Assembly: GCA_964425255.1 (NCBI GenBank)
Contig: CAYRMV010000113.1
Coordinates: 1 to 10,310 of the forward strand
DNA length: 10,310 bases
DNA from: CAYRMV01 sp964425255
GTDB lineage: Bacteria; Bacteroidota; Bacteroidia; Flavobacteriales_D; Crocinitomicaceae
Reading direction: 5' to 3'
Shown piece by piece: positions 1 to 7,921 of this stretch. The notes beneath the pieces are model-generated. The model was not told the DNA's origin. It ran no database searches and saw only the letters and a list, made by a program, of their open reading frames with translations. The number at the start of each line of letters is the position of its first letter. Within the stretch, counting starts at the first letter, position 1. A program made the translations under genes and the position numbers.

Positions 1-2197
1 CTGTCGTTGTAGTAGTTACTGTATGTTCCCAAGTATACGGACCAACACCGTTTGATACAGTAAGAGTACCATTCGTTTCTTGACAAACTTCCAAATCTTC
101 ACAAGAACTTACAATTATTGTAATTGTTTCTGAACCACAAGCAAGTGTGTATGTAATTTGATGAGTACCTTCACCGGCAGTTGTAGGATTGAAAACACCC
201 GATGCATTAACTCCTGTTCCAGACCAAGTACCTCCAGGTGTAGCAACAGTTAAAGATACAGGAGCATCTGTGACACAAAGAGTACTTGTAGGGCAGATAC
301 TTGCATCACAACATGTTATTGCTATCGGAGGGCATGCAGCAGCAGCAAACGATTGAACTCCACCTGAACGGCTATTTGATCCCGAATTTCCTGTTCCACC
401 ACACGCAACAACTTCACCGTTAGTATTCACACGTACATCATAAACAACAAATGATGTTGGATAATTGGCTAATTGAGTTAATGCAGGACTAAATTTATAT
501 ACTCCATTCGTGGATCCAACATATATATTACCACAATCATCAATATCAATTCCTGCATTATGAGTTTGATTTCCAGATAATAAAGGTGCTTGAAGATTGC
601 CGCCTGGAATATTTACTGTACCAATTATCGAAAAATCTTGAAGAGATCTTTTTTGTAAAACATTACCGCGATGGATATAGAGAAAATTTTCATCAGCTCT
701 GATAACTTTTATTCCTGTATTACTGTATCGGAAATTTTCACTTTTGTACCCCCAACCAACTCCATGATCGTCTCTAACAATGGATGAGGTAGTATTTCCA
801 CAAAGCGTTAAATCATCATTCATGTATCCAATAGTATCTAGCGTAACAAAATAATATTTTCCGTTTGGAGCGTTACACATTGCTCTTACTTCCTGAATTT
901 GTGGAGGGATTGCTAACATATCTCCGGGAGCTGTAACTTGTATAGATGAATTAACATTACCATTATTCAAGTTCATATCGTATATTCGACCATGTATATC
1001 TAAATTACCTCCAGATCCTCCAACAATTAATTTTGTCTGATCACAATTAAAAGTAATATTCCAAAATTCAGTTGAAATACCACCAGCATTTGATGGAGCA
1101 TTGTTGTTCCAGGCTAAAGTTCCTGTTGTATTTACTTTTTGTATTTTATAGTCAGTTCCATTCGTAATATATGTATTACCAATATCATCAGTGGCCATCG
1201 TTCCGAGCCATTCTGTTGTGTCGTATGGAGTATTGTGTGTCCATTGAAGTACTCCAGATGAATTGTATTTTAACAACTGCATGGGCATTATTCCTCCAAT
1301 TACATATACATTACCACTAGCATCAGTGTCAAGTTCCCAAATACAATCCCAGTTTGTTGTGAATGCTGGAGTTTGTACCCATGGATCTATTACGATTGTT
1401 TTTGAATTATCATAACTCCCTAATTTGAAAGAGAAATTAGACCCAATTTGTTGAAATGCAGACTCAATGATGTTTTTATCGTCTGCTTCATAAAAAGTGA
1501 TGGGAGCATGATCAATAATGTTACCAAAAATGGTAGGGATTTCAATTTTTCCATTCAATAAATTACTAGGTTTATTGTATGTAAAATTTATATCGTTTAC
1601 ATTCGCTCCAGGATGTAAGCGATACGCATATTTAATTCCAATTACTGGATGAATTGAATATTCAAGGTCAATTTTTGGGTAAATATTTTTATAGATGAGT
1701 TTTTCGTAACCATGAATATGATTTATGTTTTTTAGTTTATTGGTAGATTGATCAAAAAATGTATAACTATGATAATCAGCAGTTTTTTGTTCAGTTTCGA
1801 TATAAGTTTTCTTCGAGTTATTATTCCAATTTAAAATAACCAAATCTGTTTTTTGGTTATACCTCCTTAATTCTTTCTCTTTTTCTTTGTAATCTTCAAC
1901 ACTTGTTAAACTCGAAATTTCCTTTTTAAGTTCAATTCTTTCTTTTTTTGGAATGCGTTCTAATTCATTTAAAAGAATTGAAACACCATTTTTTGTGAAA
2001 AAGATTTTAGTGTTACCAAAATCAATGGCATATTCTATTTTACCTGTTTCATTTGTTTCAAAATGGTTGAATTGGCCTTTGTTTTCAATGAATACTTTTC
2101 TTTTATTGTATTCATTTTTCCAATTGGTTTGAGAAAAAATATTTGAAAATAAGCTGTTTACAGTAAATATTATTACAGCAAGAATAAATCTTTTCAT
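1..2197 (-). CDS. Secreted beta-propeller/Ig-type surface protein, probable type IX secretion substrate (N-terminal 732 codons, C-terminus beyond window)
   Basis: Reading the minus strand from the ATG at 2197 gives one uninterrupted frame to the window edge, so the gene is partial. Residues 1-23 form a signal peptide (MKRF, a hydrophobic core, then FSQ). About residues 33-270 contain VFIENKGQF and a later IVIDPWVQTP, the hallmarks of the N-terminal domain (DUF7948 type) of large Bacteroidota exoproteins. Residues ~280-600 carry propeller-like repeats with a D-x-x-GNxY core: DASGNVYVIGG, DDIGNTYITNG and DDCGNIYVGST. From ~610 on there is a Cys-rich stretch and an Ig/SprB-like module (GGTWSGTGV, then CGSETITIIV), and a second module begins with NGVGPYTWEH. 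By family precedent such proteins end in a T9SS sorting domain, but that part is not visible here. A role in adhesion or at the cell surface is inferred. It lies downstream of the two-component operon on the same strand. Confidence 0.88.
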   Translation of the reverse strand, partial: MKRFILAVIIFTVNSLFSNIFSQTNWKNEYNKRKVFIENKGQFNHFETNETGKIEYAIDFGNTKIFFTKNGVSILLNELERIPKKERIELKKEISSLTSVEDYKEKEKELRRYNQKTDLVILNWNNNSKKTYIETEQKTADYHSYTFFDQSTNKLKNINHIHGYEKLIYKNIYPKIDLEYSIHPVIGIKYAYRLHPGANVNDINFTYNKPSNLLNGKIEIPTIFGNIIDHAPITFYEADDKNIIESAFQQIGSNFSFKLGSYDNSKTIVIDPWVQTPAFTTNWDCIWELDTDASGNVYVIGGIMPMQLLKYNSSGVLQWTHNTPYDTTEWLGTMATDDIGNTYITNGTDYKIQKVNTTGTLAWNNNAPSNAGGISTEFWNITFNCDQTKLIVGGSGGNLDIHGRIYDMNLNNGNVNSSIQVTAPGDMLAIPPQIQEVRAMCNAPNGKYYFVTLDTIGYMNDDLTLCGNTTSSIVRDDHGVGWGYKSENFRYSNTGIKVIRADENFLYIHRGNVLQKRSLQDFSIIGTVNIPGGNLQAPLLSGNQTHNAGIDIDDCGNIYVGSTNGVYKFSPALTQLANYPTSFVVYDVRVNTNGEVVACGGTGNSGSNSRSGGVQSFAAAACPPIAITCCDASICPTSTLCVTDAPVSLTVATPGGTWSGTGVNASGVFNPTTAGEGTHQITYTLACGSETITIIVSSCEDLEVCQETNGTLTVSNGVGPYTWEHTVTTTTT

Positions 2198-2266
2198 AGT
2201 AGCGTGTTCTTTTTATTATTAGTGTATTGAACAGCGCCAAGATACAAGCTATACGAAGGTGAAAAT

Positions 2267-2281
2267 AGGGGGCTACCCCCT
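2267..2281 (-). terminator. GC-rich perfect hairpin, possible terminator of the kinase-regulator operon or an operator
   Basis: On the minus strand the sequence AGGGGGTAGCCCCCT forms a 6-bp perfect stem with a 3-base loop, followed by ATTTTC. It starts 15 bases after the regulator stop codon (2297) and lies about 70 bases before the start of the secreted protein gene (2197). The position fits a terminator, but the T-run is short and interrupted. The alternative is a binding palindrome controlling the downstream gene. The block of five G and five C stands out strongly against the AT-rich surroundings. Confidence 0.45.
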
Positions 2282-2296
2282 CAACTTAACAATTTG

Positions 2297-2968
2297 TTAG
2301 GAATCAAACTCTTTGATTGAATCTAAGATTTTTTTGTGATCCATGACCCACATTAATAAACTATTGTTTCGTGCATCGAGGTTCAATTTTTTACAAATTC
2401 GGGAACGATAGTTTTCAACAGACTTAACAGAAACAAACAGTAAATCAGCAATTTCTTTACTGGAATATTTTTGACTAACCAATTTCAGTGTTTTCAATTC
2501 GGTTTGGGTTAAAGAACGAACCATATCCGCAATTTGCGTTTTCATTTTGTCGTTTTCATCCTGATTTTGAATTGATTTATCCCGAACATCTTTGGCTAAA
2601 TAGGATTTCCCTTCCAAAACAGTATTGATACAATCTACTAATTCTTCGGAAGTATTGTCTTTCACCAAGTAGCCTTTAGCTCCATTAAAAAATGCCAATT
2701 TAAGCATCTCAACATCTTTGTACATGGTTAGTACAATGATTTTGGTTGGAATGTTTTTTTGAGTTAATATTTCACAAACTTCCATTCCATTTTTTTGGGG
2801 CATATCGATATCAACTATGGTAACATCCGTTTCGTTTTGTGTTACATAATCAATTAACGATTGTCCATTGTCGAATTCTTCAATGTCAATTTGATCGAAA
2901 CTACTCTGTAAGAGGAATTTTAATCCGCTTCGAAAGATAGGATGATCATCTGCAATTGCTACTTTCAT
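2297..2968 (-). CDS. NarL/LuxR-family two-component response regulator
   Basis: This 223-residue protein has the two-domain build of NarL/FixJ regulators. Residues 1-120 are the receiver domain: acidic pair Asp7-Asp8 (IADDHP), the probable phosphoacceptor Asp53 in VDIDMP, the conserved Thr81 (VLTMY) and Lys103 (YLVKD). A linker of about 28 residues leads to a LuxR-type helix-turn-helix at ~150-212. That domain contains LTQTELKTLKLVSQKYSSKE and the recognition-helix region VSVKSVENYRSRICKKL. The length is typical for the family. By family knowledge, phosphorylation promotes dimerisation and DNA binding. The start lies 24 bases after the stop of the sensor kinase gene, so the two are almost certainly co-transcribed and form a cognate pair. 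Its target genes are not shown by the sequence; the downstream secreted protein is one candidate. Confidence 0.95.
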   Translation of the reverse strand: MKVAIADDHPIFRSGLKFLLQSSFDQIDIEEFDNGQSLIDYVTQNETDVTIVDIDMPQKNGMEVCEILTQKNIPTKIIVLTMYKDVEMLKLAFFNGAKGYLVKDNTSEELVDCINTVLEGKSYLAKDVRDKSIQNQDENDKMKTQIADMVRSLTQTELKTLKLVSQKYSSKEIADLLFVSVKSVENYRSRICKKLNLDARNNSLLMWVMDHKKILDSIKEFDS

Positions 2969-2992
2969 TGTATGTTGAATTTTTAAACGAAG

Positions 2993-5002
2993 TTAAAATC
3001 GAATGATTACTTGCATGCCTTTACTGACATTTTCAAACGTTACTTTTCCTTTTAGTTGTCGGACTCGTTCCCGAATGGTCATCATTCCTATTCCTTCCTG
3101 TTTGTTTTTGATCAAATCGATTCCTTTTCCGTTGTCTCGATAGGTGAAATTTATGTTCGATTCTTCTTGTTGAATACTTATTTTTAGTGCGGTAGCCTGG
3201 GCGTGTTTGATGGTATTGTTGATACATTCTTGCGTAATGCGATACAACTGAGTTTTTGTATCAATATCTAATTCTTCAATTCGTTTATCCAAATCTAAAC
3301 TACAGACAATTCCTGTGCTTTCTTGTATTTTTTCTAACAAGGACGACAATGAGCGGATCAAACCAATTTTCTCTAAAAAGGAAGGATGCAAGGTATGCGA
3401 AATATTTCGAGTATGATTTATTACATTCCCAATTTCATGGTCAATTCCATCGATGTTGTCCAGTCTTTTTGTATTGAACATGTTTATTCTTGACTTGATT
3501 GCAGAAAGTGATTGACCAATATCATCATGCAAATCTTTGGAAATTCGGCTACGTTCATCGTCAATTTTCTGGATGAGATTTTGAGAAAATTCGACTTGTT
3601 GTTTTTTTGTCATTTGAACATACCTTAAATAAAATATAATAACCAAAACACAAACTGATGCAATGGTTAAAACAATGATAAGACGTATACGGGTGCGTTT
3701 TAGTTCGTTTTCTTTCTTTAAAATGATGTTTTTACTTTTCGTTTTTTGGAGTTCTTCTTCCACTTTTTCTTTGCTGTAAATCATTTGCATGCGAGAAAGA
3801 TTTACATTGTTGGTTTCTTCATCAATACTATCTTTTAATGCGTGATATTTTTCTAAATGTTGTATGGCAAGATCATAATTACCCTTTTTCTTTTCTAATT
3901 GAGAAAGAAGTTCAAATGCCTGTGCATAATTCAATGCAGAGGGAGATTTTTTGTGAATTTCAAACGTCCGATTAATGCACTTTTGAGCCAAATCTAGTTG
4001 GTTTTGACTCAAGTGAACTTGTGCTTTGAGGAGATATGTTTTACCAACATAATCGTTTTCGCGCAATTTCGTAAACTGAGTCAAGGCTGAATCGATTGCT
4101 GACAATGCCAATTTATATTCTTTCAATTCATGATACGAACTAGCCAAATTGACATACGCAATTGCTCTTCCAACCGGAAAACCGATTGCTTTCGAAAGGC
4201 GAACTGTTTTTTTGTAGTATTCAACTGATACTTCAAAATTTTCAAGTTCTCGGTTAACCAAACCCAAATTGTTGATGAGGTTGAATTCTAAGCGTAATTC
4301 GCCTAATGATTTGATCAAAGTAAGGCCTTTTTCGAAGTCTTTTTTTGCTTCTTTTGAATCACCCGACTCAGATTTGATTAAACCTATATTATTGTGTAAA
4401 ATGGCTTGGTAATATTTCAGATTGTACTTATCTGCTATTCGTAAGGCTTTTAAGTAATTATTCATCGCTTCGTCATAAATTTGACGCGATTCGTAAATAA
4501 TTCCAATACCATTCAAAATTTCAATTTGACTTTCAATTAATCCTAATTTTTCAGCATCGACAAGTAATGTTCGAAACATTTTTTCTCCTTGAATAACATC
4601 CTCGTCTACTTTGAGATAGGTCATTCGAATCAAAGTTTTACTTTCTACTTTTTTGTCTTTTGCTTTTCGTGCAAGCTCAAGTGATTTGGTGTAATACTTT
4701 TTGGCATTGTCATAATTTCCAGAGAAGTACGAGAAATTGCCGTAATATTGGTAAATCGTTGCTTCATCAGACAAGGAGTTTCTCTCTTTCGCAAGTTGAA
4801 TTGCTTTTTTTCCTTTTTCGAACACAGCCAACGAATCATAGTAAGTGCTTTGTCTGATTTGTCTTTTTAATTCATCAATATCGGAATATTTTCCCGTATC
4901 ATTTTGACTAAAAGAGCTAAAAAAAACTAACAGAAAGCTCAACAATAAAAAAATTGTCAAACCATTATTTTGGCTTTTTTTTGAATAAAGTTTTTGTAGC
5001 AT
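2993..5002 (-). CDS. TPR-containing membrane sensor histidine kinase (HisKA_3 type)
   Basis: The 669-residue protein starts with a short basic stretch and a hydrophobic signal or anchor segment (~15-32) ending in FSQ. Residues ~45-400 are helical tetratricopeptide repeats, recognisable in segments such as GNYDNAKKYYTKSLELARKA, YDEAMNNYLKALRIA and GNYDLAIQHLEKYHALKDSI. A coiled-coil-like stretch (~405-438) precedes a transmembrane helix (~439-461). The HisKA_3 dimerisation domain follows, with probable phosphoacceptor His492 in SKDLHDDIGQSLSAIKSRI. The ATPase domain shows the N box (QECINNTIKHA, Asn595/Asn596), the G1 box (RDNGKGID, Asp623) and the G2 box (EGIGMMTIRERV). All expected catalytic motifs are present. 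The layout suggests periplasmic TPRs and a cytoplasmic kinase that phosphorylates the regulator encoded immediately downstream. The signal sensed is unknown. Confidence 0.94.
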   Translation of the reverse strand: MLQKLYSKKSQNNGLTIFLLLSFLLVFFSSFSQNDTGKYSDIDELKRQIRQSTYYDSLAVFEKGKKAIQLAKERNSLSDEATIYQYYGNFSYFSGNYDNAKKYYTKSLELARKAKDKKVESKTLIRMTYLKVDEDVIQGEKMFRTLLVDAEKLGLIESQIEILNGIGIIYESRQIYDEAMNNYLKALRIADKYNLKYYQAILHNNIGLIKSESGDSKEAKKDFEKGLTLIKSLGELRLEFNLINNLGLVNRELENFEVSVEYYKKTVRLSKAIGFPVGRAIAYVNLASSYHELKEYKLALSAIDSALTQFTKLRENDYVGKTYLLKAQVHLSQNQLDLAQKCINRTFEIHKKSPSALNYAQAFELLSQLEKKKGNYDLAIQHLEKYHALKDSIDEETNNVNLSRMQMIYSKEKVEEELQKTKSKNIILKKENELKRTRIRLIIVLTIASVCVLVIIFYLRYVQMTKKQQVEFSQNLIQKIDDERSRISKDLHDDIGQSLSAIKSRINMFNTKRLDNIDGIDHEIGNVINHTRNISHTLHPSFLEKIGLIRSLSSLLEKIQESTGIVCSLDLDKRIEELDIDTKTQLYRITQECINNTIKHAQATALKISIQQEESNINFTYRDNGKGIDLIKNKQEGIGMMTIRERVRQLKGKVTFENVSKGMQVIIRF

Positions 5003-5019
5003 AGAGAGACAATAGTGCC

Positions 5020-5057
5020 TGAAAATACGAATTTATTTCAAAAGTGAATGATTTTCA
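5020..5057. repeat. 7-bp inverted repeat TGAAAAT / ATTTTCA in the divergent spacer
   Basis: TGAAAAT at 5020-5026 is matched by its exact reverse complement ATTTTCA at 5051-5057. The half-site starts are 31 bases apart, close to three helical turns, and the pair brackets the promoter-like sequence proposed for the TPR kinase operon. It could be an operator, but seven A/T-dominated bases can recur by chance in a spacer this AT-rich. Confidence 0.25.
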
Positions 5058-5059
5058 AA
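5028..5059 (-). promoter_or_regulatory. Candidate Bacteroidota-type promoter for the TPR kinase-regulator operon
   Basis: On the minus strand, TTTG (5059-5056) is followed after 20 bases by TAAATTCG (5035-5028). The Bacteroidota consensus is a -33 TTTG/TTG and a -7 TAnnTTTG about 19-21 bases apart. The -33 box is exact and the -7 box has one mismatch (C for T). Transcription would begin near 5021-5024, leaving a leader of about 20 bases before the ATG at 5002. Confidence 0.42.
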
Positions 5060-5120
5060 TAAAAAAAGAAGTGTCCAAAATTTTATGACTAATTTCGCAT
5101 GCTCAAATTGAAGTAGAAAA

Positions 5121-6368
5121 ATGATTGTTAAAACGCTCCTATTTCTTTCCAAAATTGTTGACCCACCTAAATTTTATTATGATGATTTTTACGAAGAAGC
5201 GAAATATATTCTTGCTTATCGTATGAATATTTTCATGATGGTTTCTCTTGGGCTTTTGGGATTGATACTTTTTTCATTTTATGGACCCGAATTTTCAATC
5301 ATGACAATTATTGGATTTGTCTCAGTTTCGATTTCGTGGTATTACATTCGGAAAACGGGGAATTACCGTCCATTCACCATTTTTTTTAATTCTTTAGGTG
5401 CTATTCTTTGCTTGGCAACACTTTTTTTAATCAAAGGTCAGCCTCATATAATTGATGGACTTTGGATGATTATCAATATTTTATTTGCCTTTTTGACTTT
5501 AAGCAAATTTTGGGGTATTGCATTTTTTGTTATTCATAGTATTTCATTATCGTTTTTCTACGCATTCATGTCGCATGGACAAGTTGCCTTGTTACAAGAA
5601 ATGACGCCTGAACAATCCATCGGGCTTGGAGTCAATTCGTTTGTTTGTTTTGTAATCATTTTTTACTTGAGTTGGCAAAATATTAAAACGAATCAATTTG
5701 CTCAGTCACAATTAAATCATGCTAAAGAAGTGCTTCAAAATCAGTTTGATACGATAGACAAGCAAAACACAGAAAAAACGGTTATGTTGAAGGAAATTCA
5801 TCACCGTGTAAAGAATAATTTACAAGTTATAACGAGTCTTTTGCGTTTGCAATCACGAGAGTTGGAAAACGAAGAGGCAATTTCAAAATTCAGAGATACG
5901 ACGAATCGAGTAATCGCCATGTCGATGATTCATGAAAAAATGTATCAATCGGAGGAGCTTTCCAAAATCAACCTAGATGAGTATTTTCAAAGTTTATCCA
6001 AAGATTTAATGGCTTCGTATCAAATTATACATCCGATTGATATTCAAATTGATTGTAGGATTGATTCATTAGGGATGCATCCAATTGTACCACTTGCTCT
6101 CATTTTCAATGAATTATTTTCAAATTCGTTGAAACATGCTTTTGACCATACCGAAAATCCCTCAATTCATGCAGAGTTAAAACAAAATGAAAACGGTATT
6201 TTCACTTTTACATACTGGGATAATGGAACTTGGAAAAAACCTCAAAGACCGGATTCTTTTGGTTTGGAATTGATACACACACTTACGGAACAATTAGAAG
6301 GAAAATTGTGTTTTAACGATAAGCCGAAAACAATTTATCAGTTTTATTTTAATCAATTAGACCAATAA
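5121..6368 (+). CDS. Six-helix membrane sensor histidine kinase (HisKA_2 type)
   Basis: This 415-residue protein has about six hydrophobic helices (roughly 35-54, 59-76, 85-105, 112-127, 130-150 and 169-187) and no recognisable periplasmic sensor domain. A short coiled linker (~192-220) leads to a HisKA_2 dimerisation domain with LKEIHHRVKNNLQVITSLLR; His228 of the HH pair aligns with the usual phosphoacceptor. The ATPase domain has an N box (LIFNELFSNSLKHAF, Asn330/Asn335), a G1 box (YWDNGTW, Asp367) and a G2-like DSFGLELIHTLTEQLEG. The G1 box lacks the second glycine of the usual DNGxG; Trp371 is there instead. The gene is divergent from the TPR kinase operon across a 118-bp spacer and has no response regulator of its own nearby. 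A weak -7-like TAATTTCG (5090-5097) lies upstream, without a clear -33 element. Kinase identity is firm; partner and signal are unknown. Confidence 0.93.
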   Translation: MIVKTLLFLSKIVDPPKFYYDDFYEEAKYILAYRMNIFMMVSLGLLGLILFSFYGPEFSIMTIIGFVSVSISWYYIRKTGNYRPFTIFFNSLGAILCLATLFLIKGQPHIIDGLWMIINILFAFLTLSKFWGIAFFVIHSISLSFFYAFMSHGQVALLQEMTPEQSIGLGVNSFVCFVIIFYLSWQNIKTNQFAQSQLNHAKEVLQNQFDTIDKQNTEKTVMLKEIHHRVKNNLQVITSLLRLQSRELENEEAISKFRDTTNRVIAMSMIHEKMYQSEELSKINLDEYFQSLSKDLMASYQIIHPIDIQIDCRIDSLGMHPIVPLALIFNELFSNSLKHAFDHTENPSIHAELKQNENGIFTFTYWDNGTWKKPQRPDSFGLELIHTLTEQLEGKLCFNDKPKTIYQFYFNQLDQ

Positions 6369-6435
6369 TCCGTACTTTCAGGGTCAAGTTTAACTCAGAA
6401 AATTCAATTATGAGTTTTCAAAAAGGAATTGACCG

Positions 6436-7833
6436 ATGAAGATACAATTTTTTGGAGCAGCAAGGGGAGTAACAGGCAGTAAACATGTCGTCCAATTAGA
6501 GTCTGGTACTCGATTTTTATTAGATTGCGGCTTGTTTCAAGGCAAAGATTCTCAAGAACACAATCATCAATTTGGTTTCGATCCATCCACAATCGATTTT
6601 GTTATTTTATCTCATGCACACATTGATCATTCAGGTCTAATTCCTAGGTTGGTAAAACAAGGTTTTTCTGGAAAAATTTATTGTACTTCCGCAACACGTG
6701 ATCTATGTAATGTCATGCTAGAGGATAGTGCCCACATTCAGGAAAATGATGTGAAATACATCAATCAACGCAGAATGAAACGAGGTGAAAATCCACTTGA
6801 ACCTTTGTATTCAGTAGCAGATACACGGGTAGCTTTACAACAATTCGTTGAAGTTCCATATAATACTGAAATTAAGATCAATGAGGAAGTAAAGTTGCTT
6901 TTCACAGATGCAGGTCATATTTTGGGTTCTGCGATGGTGAATTTGTCGCTTTTTGAAAATGGACAATGGAAAAATGTACTGTTCACAGGAGATATTGGAA
7001 GATATAAGGGATCGATTTTAAAAGATCCAGAACCTGTCAGACAAGCTGAATTAATTCTCATGGAGTCAACTTACGGAGATCGGAAACACGATGATTCTGA
7101 CTTGTCAAGTGCCGCTTTGCTACGAATTATTCAAGAAACTTGCGTTCATAAAAAAGGAAAATTAGTCATTCCTGCTTTTAGTTTGGGCAGAACACAGGAA
7201 TTAGTATATGCATTGGATCAACTTGAAAATGCGGGTAAATTACCTCGAATTCCTGTTTTTGTCGATAGTCCTTTGTCCATCAATGCAACCAATATCATGC
7301 GTTCACATCCCGAATGTTTTAATGAAAGTTTGCAAGAATATTTGAAAAAAGACAGTGACCCCTTTGGTTTCAATAAGTTGTTTTATATTCAAGATGTACA
7401 ACTTTCGAAAAAAATCAATGAGTCGAATGAACCTTGTATAATTATTTCTGCTTCTGGAATGGCTGAAGCGGGAAGAATTAAACATCATCTGGCAAATACA
7501 ATTTCAAATCCATTGAATACGATACTTTTGGTTGGTTACGCAGAGCCATTTTCGCTTGCTGGAAAAATCAAGTCGGGGGCAAAAAAAGTAACTATTTTTG
7601 GGGATGAATATTCGGTCAAAGCAAATGTAGAAGTCCTAGATTCGTATAGTGCTCACGCTGATTACGAAGAAATGATTGAGTTTTTGTCATGCCAAGATCC
7701 AGATAAAGTGAAAAAAATAATTTTAGTTCATGGAGAGTATGAAACTCAACTTCATTTCGAATCTTTGTTAAATGCAAAGGGGTTTAAACACATACATATT
7801 CCCGCATTCAAGGATGTGATAATTCATGAATGA
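6436..7833 (+). CDS. Beta-CASP metallo-beta-lactamase-fold ribonuclease (Ysh1/CPSF-73-like family)
   Basis: The 465-residue protein carries the full set of metal-binding motifs: Asp30 in LLDCGLFQG, the HxHxDH motif SHAHIDHSG (His60, His62, Asp64, His65), His161 in DAGHILGSA, and Asp185 in FTGDIGR. The beta-CASP domain inserted between metal motifs shows motif A (MESTYGDR, Glu210), the PAFSLGRTQE block, motif B (SGMAEAGRIKHHL, His350/351) and motif C (SAHADY, His407). The C-terminal RNA-specificity part contains ILVHGE with His432. Length and motif order match bacterial homologues of the eukaryotic mRNA 3'-end endonuclease CPSF-73. A cytoplasmic role in RNA processing or decay through two zinc ions is expected from family knowledge. 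AAGGA at 6423-6427 is a Shine-Dalgarno-like site, and 67 bases separate the gene from the upstream kinase. Read-through from that gene is possible but not shown. Confidence 0.94.
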   Translation: MKIQFFGAARGVTGSKHVVQLESGTRFLLDCGLFQGKDSQEHNHQFGFDPSTIDFVILSHAHIDHSGLIPRLVKQGFSGKIYCTSATRDLCNVMLEDSAHIQENDVKYINQRRMKRGENPLEPLYSVADTRVALQQFVEVPYNTEIKINEEVKLLFTDAGHILGSAMVNLSLFENGQWKNVLFTGDIGRYKGSILKDPEPVRQAELILMESTYGDRKHDDSDLSSAALLRIIQETCVHKKGKLVIPAFSLGRTQELVYALDQLENAGKLPRIPVFVDSPLSINATNIMRSHPECFNESLQEYLKKDSDPFGFNKLFYIQDVQLSKKINESNEPCIIISASGMAEAGRIKHHLANTISNPLNTILLVGYAEPFSLAGKIKSGAKKVTIFGDEYSVKANVEVLDSYSAHADYEEMIEFLSCQDPDKVKKIILVHGEYETQLHFESLLNAKGFKHIHIPAFKDVIIHE

Positions 7834-7872
7834 AAAAAATCAATTAAGAAATGTTCATTTTCTCTCTTTTAA

Positions 7873-7905
7873 TTGGATAAAACCGAAATATTTCAAGTAT
7901 TTTTG
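7873..7905 (+). promoter_or_regulatory. Candidate Bacteroidota-type promoter for the DinB-like/NlpC-P60 pair
   Basis: TATTTTTG at 7898-7905 is an exact match to the -7 consensus TAnnTTTG. A TTG at 7873-7875 lies 22 bases upstream, slightly wider than usual for a -33 element. Transcription would begin near 7911, giving a leader of about 11 bases before the ATG at 7922. In AT-rich DNA such an 8-mer can occur by chance, but the position directly before a gene supports it. Confidence 0.42.
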
Positions 7906-7921
7906 AATCCAGTTTGAAAAA

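Noticed and set aside
3033..4857. Short open frames of 64-73 codons on either strand inside the TPR kinase gene
   Set aside because: The kinase frame is complete with all motifs; these are chance frames with low-complexity, motif-free translations.
4900..5002. Possibility that the TPR kinase starts further downstream, removing the N-terminal hydrophobic segment
   Set aside because: The ATG at 5002 gives a proper signal or anchor segment ending in FSQ and sits about 20 bases below a promoter-like sequence, so the long start is preferred.
6392..6416. Inverted repeat AACTCA...TGAGTT after the HisKA_2 kinase, followed by TTTTC, considered as a terminator
   Set aside because: The stem is only 6 bp with two G-C pairs and a 13-base loop, and an alternative pairing (GAAAA with TTTTC) competes. 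It is too weak to call.
6436..7833. Reading the metallo-beta-lactamase-fold protein as a true beta-lactamase
   Set aside because: The beta-CASP motifs A, B and C and the RNA-specificity C-terminus place it in the RNase branch.
7841..7875. Inverted repeat CAATTAA...TTAATTG after the beta-CASP RNase gene
   Set aside because: The stem is almost all A-T, the loop is 21 bases and no T-run follows the stem, so it does not behave like a terminator. It is expected by chance in AT-rich DNA.
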